Part shown: positions 7,344 through 12,963 of the stretch, piece after piece | How positions within the stretch are numbered: position 1 is the first letter of the stretch | Layout of the letters: each line of letters starts with the position of its first letter | DNA from: Methanomassiliicoccus sp. UBA6 | GTDB lineage: Archaea; Thermoplasmatota; Thermoplasmata; Methanomassiliicoccales; Methanomassiliicoccaceae | DNA: 22,469 bases | Reading direction: 5' to 3' | NCBI GenBank assembly: GCA_002508545.1 | Contig: DAVH01000061.1 | Span: 33,994-56,462, forward strand | Made by a program: the position numbers and the translations under genes | Notes under the pieces: model-generated | What the model saw: only the letters and a program-made list of their open reading frames with translations | What the model was told of the DNA's origin: nothing | Database searches by the model: none

Positions 7344-7371
7344 TTAATAATAATTTCCAATTGAATCAATT
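7344..7371 (-). promoter_or_regulatory. Promoter with upstream palindrome for the exported protein gene
   Basis: On the minus strand TTATTATTAA (7344-7353) lies 36-45 nt before the ATG at 7308 and can serve as the TATA box. Five bases further upstream is a 13-bp perfect palindrome, AATTGA-A-TCAATT (7359-7371, plus strand), at the distance where an archaeal activator or a repressor blocking TFB access would bind. Confidence 0.45.
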
Positions 7372-7472
7372 CCGTCCCATCGATCTCATTGTGTGCATCA
7401 TTCCCTGAGCAGATTCCCCTGGAGATCGAACGGTTGGTCTTTCGCTTCGCTTCCGGCACTCCCTTTATCGAA

Positions 7473-7496
7473 GGGCAAATTATGCCCCTTTATTAA
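7473..7496 (+). promoter_or_regulatory. Putative promoter with abutting inverted repeat
   Basis: TTTATTAA at 7489-7496 is a fair TATA box for plus-strand transcription starting near 7520. Directly upstream is the inverted repeat GGGCA-AATTA-TGCCC (7473-7487), one base from the TATA box. A protein bound there would overlap the BRE. The transcript would carry a leader of about 140 nt before the small gene at 7659. Confidence 0.35.
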
Positions 7497-7524
7497 CCGG
7501 GGAAGGTACTTAGCGGGCAAGATA

Positions 7525-7629
7525 CGATAGAAAACACTATCGGAGGGTGCGCGTTAGGGCTTACCGAAATGGGACATCTTCGGCTTCATGGGGACCGGAA
7601 ACGGTCTTGCGATCGAAGCGACGGACCGT
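7525..7629 (+). promoter_or_regulatory. Possible structured leader with alternative hairpins
   Basis: Consecutive stems can be drawn on the plus strand: CGATAG/CTATCG (7525-7530 with 7537-7542), CCGAA/TTCGG (7564-7568 with 7579-7583), and GACCG-GAAA-CGGTC (7593-7606), which closes on a GNRA tetraloop. The CGGTC arm at 7602-7606 can also pair with a second GACCG at 7624-7628, so the two structures exclude each other. This is the type of arrangement used by switching leaders. It lies between a putative promoter and a small gene. It matches no riboswitch class I recognise, and covariation cannot be tested here. Confidence 0.3.
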
Positions 7630-7658
7630 CCTGACCTTCCAAGTACATATATCGGGTG

Positions 7659-7886
7659 ATGGCAGTGGGAGAACTGATATTGGCGGCATCGGACGAGGCG
7701 CGGCAATTGAACATTGTGCTGCTGGATGAGCCGAGCGATAAGATGTTGAAGATGAACAAGAGCGTCAGGAAGGAGAAGGAGGTCTCCGAGAGGAGCATCA
7801 AGGACGAGGTCGTCATCAATGTGCCGCCCGGGAAGAGGGTGAGGATAGTGATGACCTCAGAGCCCAAGAACCCCCGCAAGGGGTGA
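7659..7886 (+). CDS. Small hypothetical protein, 75 aa
   Basis: I do not recognise this protein. It has no TM segment. Residues 5-26 are mixed ('ELILAASDEARQLNIVLLDE'), the centre is strongly basic and acidic (29-50, with 'MNKSVRKEKEVSERSIKDE'), and the C-terminus is a short beta-like stretch ('VVINVPPGKRVRIVMTSEP') with a basic tail. Third codon positions are mostly G or C, as in neighbouring genes, which supports real coding. GTG at 7656 and ATG at 7659 are adjacent; ATG is chosen. A CATATATC at 7647-7654 sits too close to serve that start, but could serve a leaderless one downstream (GTG 7665 or TTG 7680). The mixed-charge make-up could suit a nucleic-acid or protein-binding role; that is speculative. 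Confidence 0.6.
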   Translation: MAVGELILAASDEARQLNIVLLDEPSDKMLKMNKSVRKEKEVSERSIKDEVVINVPPGKRVRIVMTSEPKNPRKG

Positions 7887-7890
7887 GCAG

Positions 7891-7914
7891 GCCGACGACC
7901 CGCCGATCGTCGGC
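7891..7914 (+). repeat. 8-bp hairpin directly after the small hypothetical gene
   Basis: GCCGACGA (7891-7898) and TCGTCGGC (7907-7914) are exact inverted repeats around an 8-nt loop, starting five bases after the stop codon at 7886. No U-tract follows directly. It may stabilise the 3' end of the mRNA. Confidence 0.45.
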
Positions 7915-8018
7915 GGCGAGATTTTCGAGCACGGGACCGCCTGCCAATCGCGAGCAGGAACCCGTTTTCAAGAATTGACGAAATCAGAGAAATGCGCACG
8001 CATTATGGCGTGTGTGGT

Positions 8019-8039
8019 AAAAATGACGAAGGGGTTTTT
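8019..8039. terminator. Bidirectional terminator between convergent genes
   Basis: Five Ts at 8035-8039 follow GGGG on the plus strand, and five As at 8019-8023 give a U-tract for minus-strand transcripts ending after the gene at 8044. The two short tracts would stop transcription from each side. Confidence 0.4.
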
Positions 8040-8043
8040 CGCT

Positions 8044-8271
8044 TCAGACCGCCAAGCTTAAGCCGGTCTGATGAGCGAGGAAGAGCGGCGAGACGATCTC
8101 CGCATCCTCCAGGGACTCTAGGATGGTTGCCGCCTCGGTCTCAGCATGCTCTTCGTGCTCGGCCGCCTCCTTCTGCTCCAAGTACCTCTCGGAACCGGCC
8201 ATTGCCAGAGCCCCTAAGATCACGATCGGGGTGAGAATGACGACAAAGACCAACAGGACGTTCTTGTTCAT
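8044..8271 (-). CDS. Small membrane-anchored protein with acidic coiled segment, 75 aa
   Basis: The protein has one strong TM helix at about 5-25 ('VLLVFVVILTPIVILGALAM') followed by a Glu- and Ala-rich helix at 28-57 ('YLEQKEAAEHEEHAETEAAT', continuing to 'ESLEDAE') likely to form a coiled coil, and a short hydrophobic tail. The few basic residues before the TM (MNKN) and the acidic segment after it suggest the tail lies outside, but topology is a guess. I do not recognise the family. The ATG at 8271 has a TATA box (TTTATATG) 24-31 nt upstream, the classic leaderless layout, which strongly supports both the gene and the start. It is convergent with the small gene at 7659 and divergent from the CxxC protein. 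Confidence 0.7.
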   Translation of the reverse strand: MNKNVLLVFVVILTPIVILGALAMAGSERYLEQKEAAEHEEHAETEAATILESLEDAEIVSPLFLAHQTGLSLAV

Positions 8272-8294
8272 CGAAGGACGGATGAGGAGTTCAA

Positions 8295-8302
8295 CATATA
8301 AA
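8295..8302 (-). promoter_or_regulatory. TATA box for the small membrane protein
   Basis: TTTATATG on the minus strand lies 24-31 nt before the ATG at 8271. The match to the archaeal TATA consensus is strong and the spacing predicts a leaderless transcript. Confidence 0.65.
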
Positions 8303-8412
8303 TCTTGTCAAAGCGTCGGATAACTACGAGTAGCGAACGAACAGCACCAGGAAGCGAGCTGTGACGTTCGAACGATGTTAGTTTCATTTATCGATGGGTG
8401 CGATAGGTGTTA

Positions 8413-8420
8413 TTTTATAC
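8413..8420 (+). promoter_or_regulatory. TATA box for the CxxC-x17-CxxC gene
   Basis: TTTTATAC would start a transcript near 8443. The ATG is at 8489, so the leader would be about 45 nt, longer than most in this window. Confidence 0.5.
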
Positions 8421-8437
8421 CCGATTATGAATTGGAG

Positions 8438-8453
8438 AAGCATACACATGCTT
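8438..8453 (+). repeat. Perfect inverted repeat at the start of the CxxC gene transcript
   Basis: AAGCAT-ACAC-ATGCTT has exact 6-bp arms. It coincides with the predicted transcription start and could be a DNA operator there, or a 5' hairpin. Confidence 0.4.
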
Positions 8454-8488
8454 AGCGGTGTGTGGAAAGTAGCAAAACAGGTAATCGT

Positions 8489-8665
8489 ATGAACGACAGA
8501 AGAGGCGGATATAGGCGCGACGAGCCCCGTGAGATGCATCCAGCGAAGTGCTCCGACTGTGGAGCCGAGACCCAGGTCCCATTCAAGCCGACTGAGGGAA
8601 GGCCGGTCTACTGCAGGGAATGCTACCAGAAGCACAAGCCGGCACGCAGCGAGAGAAGGTTCTAA
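8489..8665 (+). CDS. CxxC-x17-CxxC zinc-ribbon protein
   Basis: The 58-residue protein contains C21-SD-C24, exactly 17 residues, then C42-RE-C45, including the conserved 'VPFKPTEGRPVYC'. This is the hallmark of the small CxxC-x17-CxxC domain family found in archaea and candidate-phyla bacteria, which should bind one zinc ion. The N-terminus is basic with a short RG/RR-rich stretch ('NDRRGGYRRDEPRE') and the C-terminus is basic ('KHKPARSERRF'), which fits RNA or DNA binding, though the family's role is not established. ATG 8489 is preferred over an in-frame GTG at 8462, because the upstream residues do not look conserved and the predicted leader leaves room for it. It is divergent from the small membrane protein and has an inverted repeat near its transcription start. 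Confidence 0.88.
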   Translation: MNDRRGGYRRDEPREMHPAKCSDCGAETQVPFKPTEGRPVYCRECYQKHKPARSERRF

Positions 8666-8762
8666 GCAGAACCTCTAACTCCCAAACGACTTCCCTCTTT
8701 TTCCCATCGATTTCTTGGAAACGCCGAAGCTTTCCGGTGTATTGTAACGCCCCGCGCAAGTG

Positions 8763-8770
8763 TATTATAT
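8763..8770 (+). promoter_or_regulatory. TATA box for the M29 aminopeptidase
   Basis: TATTATAT lies 43-50 nt before the ATG at 8813, predicting a leader of about 20 nt. The leader contains GAGGG at 8803-8807, a good Shine-Dalgarno sequence five bases before the ATG. Confidence 0.55.
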
Positions 8771-8812
8771 GCACAATCCGGTGCCAACTGCACTGAGACA
8801 TAGAGGGTTTTC

Positions 8813-9865
8813 ATGTCCAAACTTGAAGAGGCGGCCTTGGTGGCCATGCGGGACGTTCTCGGGCTTCGACCCGGCGAGGAAGTGGTGATCGCGACCAATT
8901 TCGAAGGGGACGCATTCGACATCTCTCGGGCCCTTTTCGATCAGACCAAGGCGCTCGGCGGGAAGCCGGTCATGATCGTGCAGGAGCCTAAGACCATCCT
9001 GCAGTTCGCCGAGCACACCGTTCTGGCGGCGATCCGGGAGAACCCGGACATCTTCATCTCCGTACCGTTCTACAAGACGGGCAAGGACCCCTACGGGCAG
9101 AAGATCGGCTACATAGGCCATAACGGCAAGAAGTACGATCACATCCAGTATTACATGATGGGCGAGCGCAGGCTCCGCTCGTTCTGGTCCCCCTCCCTCA
9201 CCCGGGACACCTTCGAGCGCTGCGTCGTGGTGGACTATGACGAGATGAGGGCCAATGCCGCCAAGCTCAAGAAGATCATCGACGGCGGCAAGAAGGTGCA
9301 TGTCACCGCTCCCGCCGGAACGGACGTCACGCTCTCCATCGAGGGGCGCCTGGGATATGCGGACGACGGGGACTTCCGGACCCCGGGAAGCGGGGGGAAT
9401 GTTCCCTGCGGCGAGGTGTACGTATCCCCGGTGGTCGGATCGGTCAAAGGGACCATCGTCTACGACGGCACCCTGGACCTGATCCCCAACTGCGTGCAGC
9501 CGAGGGAGCCCGTGCGCCTCGACTTCGAGAACGGGTTCATAAAGGAGGTAAGCGGGGGGCCGGACGCCGAGGCGCTGCTCGAGGTCATCAAGAGCGGGGA
9601 GCGGAGGGCCAGGGAGAACGGCCTGGTGGCCGAGGAGCGCAACGCCCGCAATATCGGGGAGCTGGGCATCGGCCTGAACTACAAGGCCAAGATGGTCAAC
9701 AACATGCTCGAGGACGAGAAGGTGGGCAAGACCTGCCACTTCGCCATAGGGTTCAACTATGACAACGACGGGCCGGCGCTGATCCACCAGGACTGCCTGG
9801 TCAAGAACCCCTCCATTTGGGTCGATGACATACAGATCCTGAAGGATGGGGACATTATCATCTGA
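8813..9865 (+). CDS. M29 family aminopeptidase
   Basis: This 350-residue cytoplasmic metallopeptidase removes N-terminal residues from peptides using two metal ions. All six family metal-site residues are visible: E201 in 'NVPCGEVYVSP', E283 in 'NIGELGIGLN', H309 in 'KTCHFAIG', Y316 in 'FNYD', and H325 and D327 in 'LIHQD'. The N-terminal half ('VLGLRPGEEVVIATN', 'PDIFISVPFYKTG') is the domain that shapes dimer entry in AmpS/AmpT-type enzymes. Length is slightly under the usual 370-410. ATG 8813 follows a Shine-Dalgarno sequence and a TATA box, so the start is well supported. It is monocistronic: a U-rich terminator follows. It could act downstream of the proteasome encoded later in the window by trimming released peptides; that link is an inference from function. 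Confidence 0.92.
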   Translation: MSKLEEAALVAMRDVLGLRPGEEVVIATNFEGDAFDISRALFDQTKALGGKPVMIVQEPKTILQFAEHTVLAAIRENPDIFISVPFYKTGKDPYGQKIGYIGHNGKKYDHIQYYMMGERRLRSFWSPSLTRDTFERCVVVDYDEMRANAAKLKKIIDGGKKVHVTAPAGTDVTLSIEGRLGYADDGDFRTPGSGGNVPCGEVYVSPVVGSVKGTIVYDGTLDLIPNCVQPREPVRLDFENGFIKEVSGGPDAEALLEVIKSGERRARENGLVAEERNARNIGELGIGLNYKAKMVNNMLEDEKVGKTCHFAIGFNYDNDGPALIHQDCLVKNPSIWVDDIQILKDGDIII

Positions 9866-9881
9866 AACCCTTTCCAGACCA

Positions 9882-9900
9882 TTTTTATTCATTCATTTTT
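9882..9900 (+). terminator. Double U-tract terminator after the aminopeptidase
   Basis: Two runs of five Ts (9882-9886 and 9896-9900) follow the stop codon at 9865 with no strong hairpin. This is the archaeal U-rich type of terminator on which FttA/aCPSF1 acts. Confidence 0.6.
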
Positions 9901-9946
9901 CGGCCTCCAGGAATCAACAGCCATATTGAACGAATGATTCACTATC

Positions 9947-9954
9947 TTTATATA
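9947..9954 (+). promoter_or_regulatory. TATA box for the DUF6015 gene
   Basis: TTTATATA is a consensus archaeal TATA box 35-42 nt before the ATG at 9989. The predicted short leader contains GAGGAG at 9978-9983, so translation should begin by Shine-Dalgarno pairing. Confidence 0.7.
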
Positions 9955-9988
9955 GTAGTGCAGACAGATACCTAGTAGAGGAGAAGGG

Positions 9989-10366
9989 ATGAGCAACATC
10001 AGAACTTTGATAACGTACGAGACTTTGGCCAGAGCGATCAAGAACAAGATGGAGGTCACCGATGATGTCGCCGATGACATCTCCATCAGAGTACTGAACT
10101 ATTTCGGATTCCACGATGAGATAATCGACAATGCCCTTGATCAGGATGACCGCAGGATGTTCTACTTCCTGCAGGACGTCCAGCTCCTCACCACCCGCTG
10201 GGAGGAAGTCGTTCTTCCCACCGGCAGGACCTGGAGAGTGTTCTACTGGGGCCTCAACGTCGAGAAGATCGAGAAGTTCGCAGCCCAGACCCTCGAGACC
10301 GAGGAGATGGAACTGGGGCTGTATGACTCCCTGCCGGAAGGGGTCTGGTCCAGGTCCGCGGCCTGA
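9989..10366 (+). CDS. DUF6015 family protein
   Basis: The 125-residue soluble protein has an N-terminal helical region ('TYETLARAIKNKMEVTDDVA') followed by the features I associate with DUF6015 of Thermoplasmata: 'VLNYFGFHDEIIDNALDQDD' then 'RRMFYFLQDVQLLTT' and 'GRTWRVFYWGLNVEKI'. The layout suggests a small winged-helix-like fold with a 'LLTT-E-E-x-LP-G-W-x-Y-W' hairpin, but no function has been shown to my knowledge. No metal-binding or catalytic motif is visible. The strong TATA box and good ribosome binding site suggest solid expression. It lies between two unrelated housekeeping genes with its own promoter and terminator, so context tells little. A transcription-related role is possible but unproven. 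Confidence 0.82.
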   Translation: MSNIRTLITYETLARAIKNKMEVTDDVADDISIRVLNYFGFHDEIIDNALDQDDRRMFYFLQDVQLLTTRWEEVVLPTGRTWRVFYWGLNVEKIEKFAAQTLETEEMELGLYDSLPEGVWSRSAA

Positions 10367-10383
10367 ACGACGGACCAAACGCC

Positions 10384-10394
10384 TTTTTTATATT
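10384..10394 (+). promoter_or_regulatory. Combined U-tract terminator and apgM TATA box
   Basis: Six Ts at 10384-10389 follow the DUF6015 stop at 10366 and can end that transcript. They run into TTTATATT (10387-10394), whose spacing to the ATG at 10419 fits a leaderless apgM mRNA. One element thus seems to serve both genes. Confidence 0.55.
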
Positions 10395-10418
10395 CTCTAC
10401 CCATAATGCGGCGATCAG

Positions 10419-11651
10419 ATGGACACCGGAAGGAAGATCATCATCGTGGTCATGGATGGGCTGGGAGACCGCGCGGTCAAGGAGCTGGGCTATCGGACGC
10501 CTCTCCAGGCGGCCACAAAGCCTAACTTGGACTGGTTCGCCAGGAACGGGACCTCGGGATGCATGGACGTTATCGGCCCAGGCATCCGACCAGGCTCGGA
10601 CACCTCACACCTGGCCATACTGGGCTACGACCCGTTCACCGTGTACACCGGCCGGGGCCCGTTCGAGGCCGCCGGGGTCGGGCTGATGGGTAAGAACGGC
10701 GATATCGCCTTCCGATGCAACTTTGCCACCGTCGATCACAAGATGGACGTACTTGACCGCAGGGCCGGCCGGATCAAGGAGCCGGACACGGGCGAGCTGG
10801 TGAAGGCGCTCGATGGATTGGAGGTCAACGGCTTCGAAGCCGTGGTCAAGGAGGCCACCGAGCATCGGGCGGTGCTGCTGCTGAGCGGGAGCGGCCTGGA
10901 CCCCCGCGTCACCGATGCTGACCCCCACGCCGTCGCCAAGGTGCAGACCTCACGGCCGCTGGTCCCCGAGGCCAAGAGGACGGCGGACGCGGTCAACGAG
11001 TTCGTCAGGCGGTCCTACGAGATCCTGGACGCCCATCCGGTGAACGTCCGGAGAAGAATGGAAGGTCTGCTGCCGGCGAACGTCCTGCTGCCCCGCGGGG
11101 CCGGGACCTTCCCGGACCTGGAGCCTTTCAGAAAGAAGCACGGCCTCGCCGGCTCCTGCGTGGCCGGAGTATCGCTGATAAAGGGCATCTGCAGGGTGTG
11201 CGGCCTTGACATCGTCGAGGCGCCGGGAGCGACCGGGGGGCTGGACACCGACATGGCGTCCAAGGCCAACACCGCGCTTCGGGAGCTGGAGCGCAAGGAC
11301 TTCGTCCTGATGAACGTGAAGGCGGCGGACATCGTCTCGCACGACGGCAACGCCCGGCGGAAGATCGAGGTCATCGAGCGGCTGGACTCCATGGCGGGGA
11401 TCCTGAAGGATGGTCTTCCAGAGGGAGCGGCCATAGCCTTCTGCGCGGACCACTGCACCCCGGTGACCAGGATGGACCACTCAGGTGACCCGGTGCCGCT
11501 GACCATTTACTCCGAGACCTCGATCAAGGACGGCGTGAAGAGCTATGACGAGGTCTCCTGTGCCTCCGGCGCGCTCGGCCGGACCAGGGGAAAGGACCTG
11601 CTGCCGATCATGGTCGACAAGGTCGACCGCTCGAAGAAGTTCGGGGCGTGA
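10419..11651 (+). CDS. apgM: 2,3-bisphosphoglycerate-independent phosphoglycerate mutase, archaeal type
   Basis: ApgM interconverts 3- and 2-phosphoglycerate in glycolysis and gluconeogenesis through a phosphoserine intermediate. The 410 residues match the usual archaeal length. Alkaline-phosphatase-superfamily residues are visible: D13 in 'VVMDGLGD', nucleophile S60 in 'RPGSDTSHLAILGYDP', D304 and H308 in 'DIVSHDGN', D344 and H345 in 'FCADHCTP', and H354 in 'MDHSGDPVP'; these are the expected ligands of two metal ions. The start ATG lies about 25 nt after a TATA box, indicating a leaderless mRNA. Nothing essential is missing. Its stop lies two bases before the ATG of a zinc-ribbon membrane protein, so the two are probably co-transcribed. 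Confidence 0.96.
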   Translation: MDTGRKIIIVVMDGLGDRAVKELGYRTPLQAATKPNLDWFARNGTSGCMDVIGPGIRPGSDTSHLAILGYDPFTVYTGRGPFEAAGVGLMGKNGDIAFRCNFATVDHKMDVLDRRAGRIKEPDTGELVKALDGLEVNGFEAVVKEATEHRAVLLLSGSGLDPRVTDADPHAVAKVQTSRPLVPEAKRTADAVNEFVRRSYEILDAHPVNVRRRMEGLLPANVLLPRGAGTFPDLEPFRKKHGLAGSCVAGVSLIKGICRVCGLDIVEAPGATGGLDTDMASKANTALRELERKDFVLMNVKAADIVSHDGNARRKIEVIERLDSMAGILKDGLPEGAAIAFCADHCTPVTRMDHSGDPVPLTIYSETSIKDGVKSYDEVSCASGALGRTRGKDLLPIMVDKVDRSKKFGA

Positions 11652-11653
11652 CG

Positions 11654-12013
11654 ATGAAGTACAAATACTGCCCGAAATGCGATATCCTGCGGCCGAGGAC
11701 CTTCATGATGGACGACAGGTGCGAGGGGTGCCGCGATGATGCAGTGACCATCGAGGTCCCCCGGTCGATCTACGGCAAACTGATGTATGTGACCAGCGGG
11801 GTCGCCATTGCCCTCATCGTCCTCTTCCTGGCATATCGCGACTACGGTCTAGGATTCGCCTCGTTCCTCTCCGGAGTGGACGAGACGCTCTTCATTGCCT
11901 TGGTGTTCGCAACGATATTGCTGGCATTCGTGTTCTCTTTCCTGGACATGGGCCGGACCGGCCGGGAGGCCCGCCGGATCGTTGAGGAAAGGAAGGGAAG
12001 ATATCACGACTGA
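11654..12013 (+). CDS. Zinc-ribbon two-TM membrane protein
   Basis: The 119-residue protein starts with a zinc ribbon, C6-PK-C9 and C23-EG-C26, followed by a short linker, TM helices at about 44-62 ('YVTSGVAIALIVLFLAY') and 79-97 ('LFIALVFATILLAFVFSFLD'), and a basic cytoplasmic tail ('RTGREARRIVEERKGR'). The zinc ribbon and tail should both face the cytoplasm. ATG 11654 is chosen; a GTG at 11648 in the same frame would overlap the apgM stop. Co-transcription with apgM is likely from the 2-nt spacing, yet a link to glycolysis is not evident. The last ten bases overlap the end of the convergent pilin-like gene. The family is unknown to me. Confidence 0.75.
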   Translation: MKYKYCPKCDILRPRTFMMDDRCEGCRDDAVTIEVPRSIYGKLMYVTSGVAIALIVLFLAYRDYGLGFASFLSGVDETLFIALVFATILLAFVFSFLDMGRTGREARRIVEERKGRYHD

Positions 12014-12447
12014 GCTGCCCAGCATTCGAGCCTATAGATCACCTCGAAGCCGTTGAAGGGGGCACGGACGATCGAGCAGTACACCGGCCCGGGCGGGATC
12101 TCCGTCCTCCCGAAGCTCCAGTTCTTCGAACCAATCTGCACGGACCATCGCCACTCGGTCCCCGGCAATAATAGGTCGAGGATGCTGGTGATGTTCCCTT
12201 CTATATCGACACGATCGGCCAGCTGAAGCATGAACAGCTCCTCGATGGTCACTTGGTTCCCTTTCTCATCGGGAACGGTGGACCTCAGCAGAGCGGTGTG
12301 GGAGGCGTCGACCCTCTCGCCCTGGTGGCCGCCGGCCGGGGAAGGGCCGCCCAGCACGGAGAGCAGGGAGACGGACACCAGGGAGGCGATGGCCAAGAAT
12401 ATGAGAGCGTCGAAAAGGCCTGCCAGGGCACGGCGGTCCTGCCTCAT
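12004..12447 (-). CDS. Prepilin-like exported protein 2
   Basis: The 147-residue protein starts 'MRQDRRALAGLFDALIFLAI', then a hydrophobic helix to about residue 31 and a soluble domain. A double-Arg-Ala followed by a hydrophobic helix carrying an acidic residue near its start (D13) is the layout of archaeal class III signals cut by prepilin peptidase; the N-terminal helix would form the filament core. The soluble part ('VTIEELFMLQLADRVDIEGN', then 'TEWRWSVQIGSKNWSFG') looks like a small beta domain. The start at 12447 is supported by an ATGA overlap with the preceding pilin-like gene, which implies translational coupling; the longer frame from 12459 is less likely. It probably supplies a minor pilin for the machine at 15042-19096. 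Its end overlaps the convergent zinc-ribbon gene by 10 nt. Confidence 0.75.
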   Translation of the reverse strand: MRQDRRALAGLFDALIFLAIASLVSVSLLSVLGGPSPAGGHQGERVDASHTALLRSTVPDEKGNQVTIEELFMLQLADRVDIEGNITSILDLLLPGTEWRWSVQIGSKNWSFGRTEIPPGPVYCSIVRAPFNGFEVIYRLECWAAQS

Positions 12448-12914
12448 GGCCACACCCATACTGTCAGCAGGGCGGCGGAGATCCTGCCCCCTTGCTCGAC
12501 TATGTTCACCGGCTCGCTGGCGGCTCCCCTCTCAACGCCGCGAGGCATGTCGTCCTGGTGCAGCATCCACGTGGTGCCGTCGGGGAGGGTAAGGAACACG
12601 GCCATCCCGCCCGTCCAGTCCCCTCTGATCGACCCCCAGTCCGCGCATCCAAGCTCCCGCTTGTCAAGCATCCGATGTGCCGGCGAGATCGTCCGGTCTT
12701 CCAGTATCGAGGACATGATGTCATCGCAGACCGAGCGGAGATCGGTCCCGTCCTCGTTCCCGATCGCGAGGAAGGTGAACGAGCAGGTGAGGAGGAGCAG
12801 GCCGACGGTCACGATCATCATGGCCATGATGGCCTCGTAGAATCCTCCGATCCCCCGGCGGTCGCCGATCGGGCGAGCCTTGGACCGCAGGGGTCCTCGG
12901 TCCTCCAAGTTCAT
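12444..12914 (-). CDS. Prepilin-like exported protein 1
   Basis: The 156-residue protein has a longer basic leader (residues 1-20, ending 'PIGDRR'), then 'GIGGFYEAIMAMMIVTVGLL' and a hydrophobic helix to about residue 51. RRG followed by IGGFYEAI matches the archaeal prepilin-peptidase pattern, with Glu27 at the fifth or sixth position depending on the cleavage point. The soluble domain contains 'DLRSVCDDIMSSILEDRT', 'LGCADWGSIRGDWTGGMAVF' and 'LPDGTTWMLHQDDMP'; two cysteines (about 65 and 90) could form a disulphide outside the cell. The gene starts 49 nt after the U32 gene and overlaps the second pilin-like gene by ATGA. I do not recognise a named family beyond the pilin-like N-terminus. 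Confidence 0.75.
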   Translation of the reverse strand: MNLEDRGPLRSKARPIGDRRGIGGFYEAIMAMMIVTVGLLLLTCSFTFLAIGNEDGTDLRSVCDDIMSSILEDRTISPAHRMLDKRELGCADWGSIRGDWTGGMAVFLTLPDGTTWMLHQDDMPRGVERGAASEPVNIVEQGGRISAALLTVWVWP

Positions 12915-12920
12915 GAGGGG

Positions 12921-12949
12921 GCAGCCGCCCTGGGGGTCATCACGGCTGC
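12921..12949 (-). repeat. Hairpin in the U32-pilin spacer
   Basis: GCAGCCG (12921-12927) and CGGCTGC (12943-12949) pair perfectly around a 15-nt loop, ending six bases before the pilin-like ATG at 12914. The spacer has no clear Shine-Dalgarno or TATA sequence. The stem may set the expression ratio between the U32 gene and the pilin genes. Confidence 0.4.
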
Positions 12950-12963
12950 GGCTACAAGTAGCA

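Noticed and set aside
7547..7729. 60-residue frame preceded by GGAGG
   Set aside because: It overlaps the more convincing small gene at 7659 in a different frame and its composition is Arg/Gly/Ser-rich; the GGAGG is too close to the start.
8765..9892. 375-residue frame antisense to the M29 aminopeptidase
   Set aside because: All metal-site residues of the aminopeptidase are intact on the other strand; the antisense frame is a by-product of codon bias.
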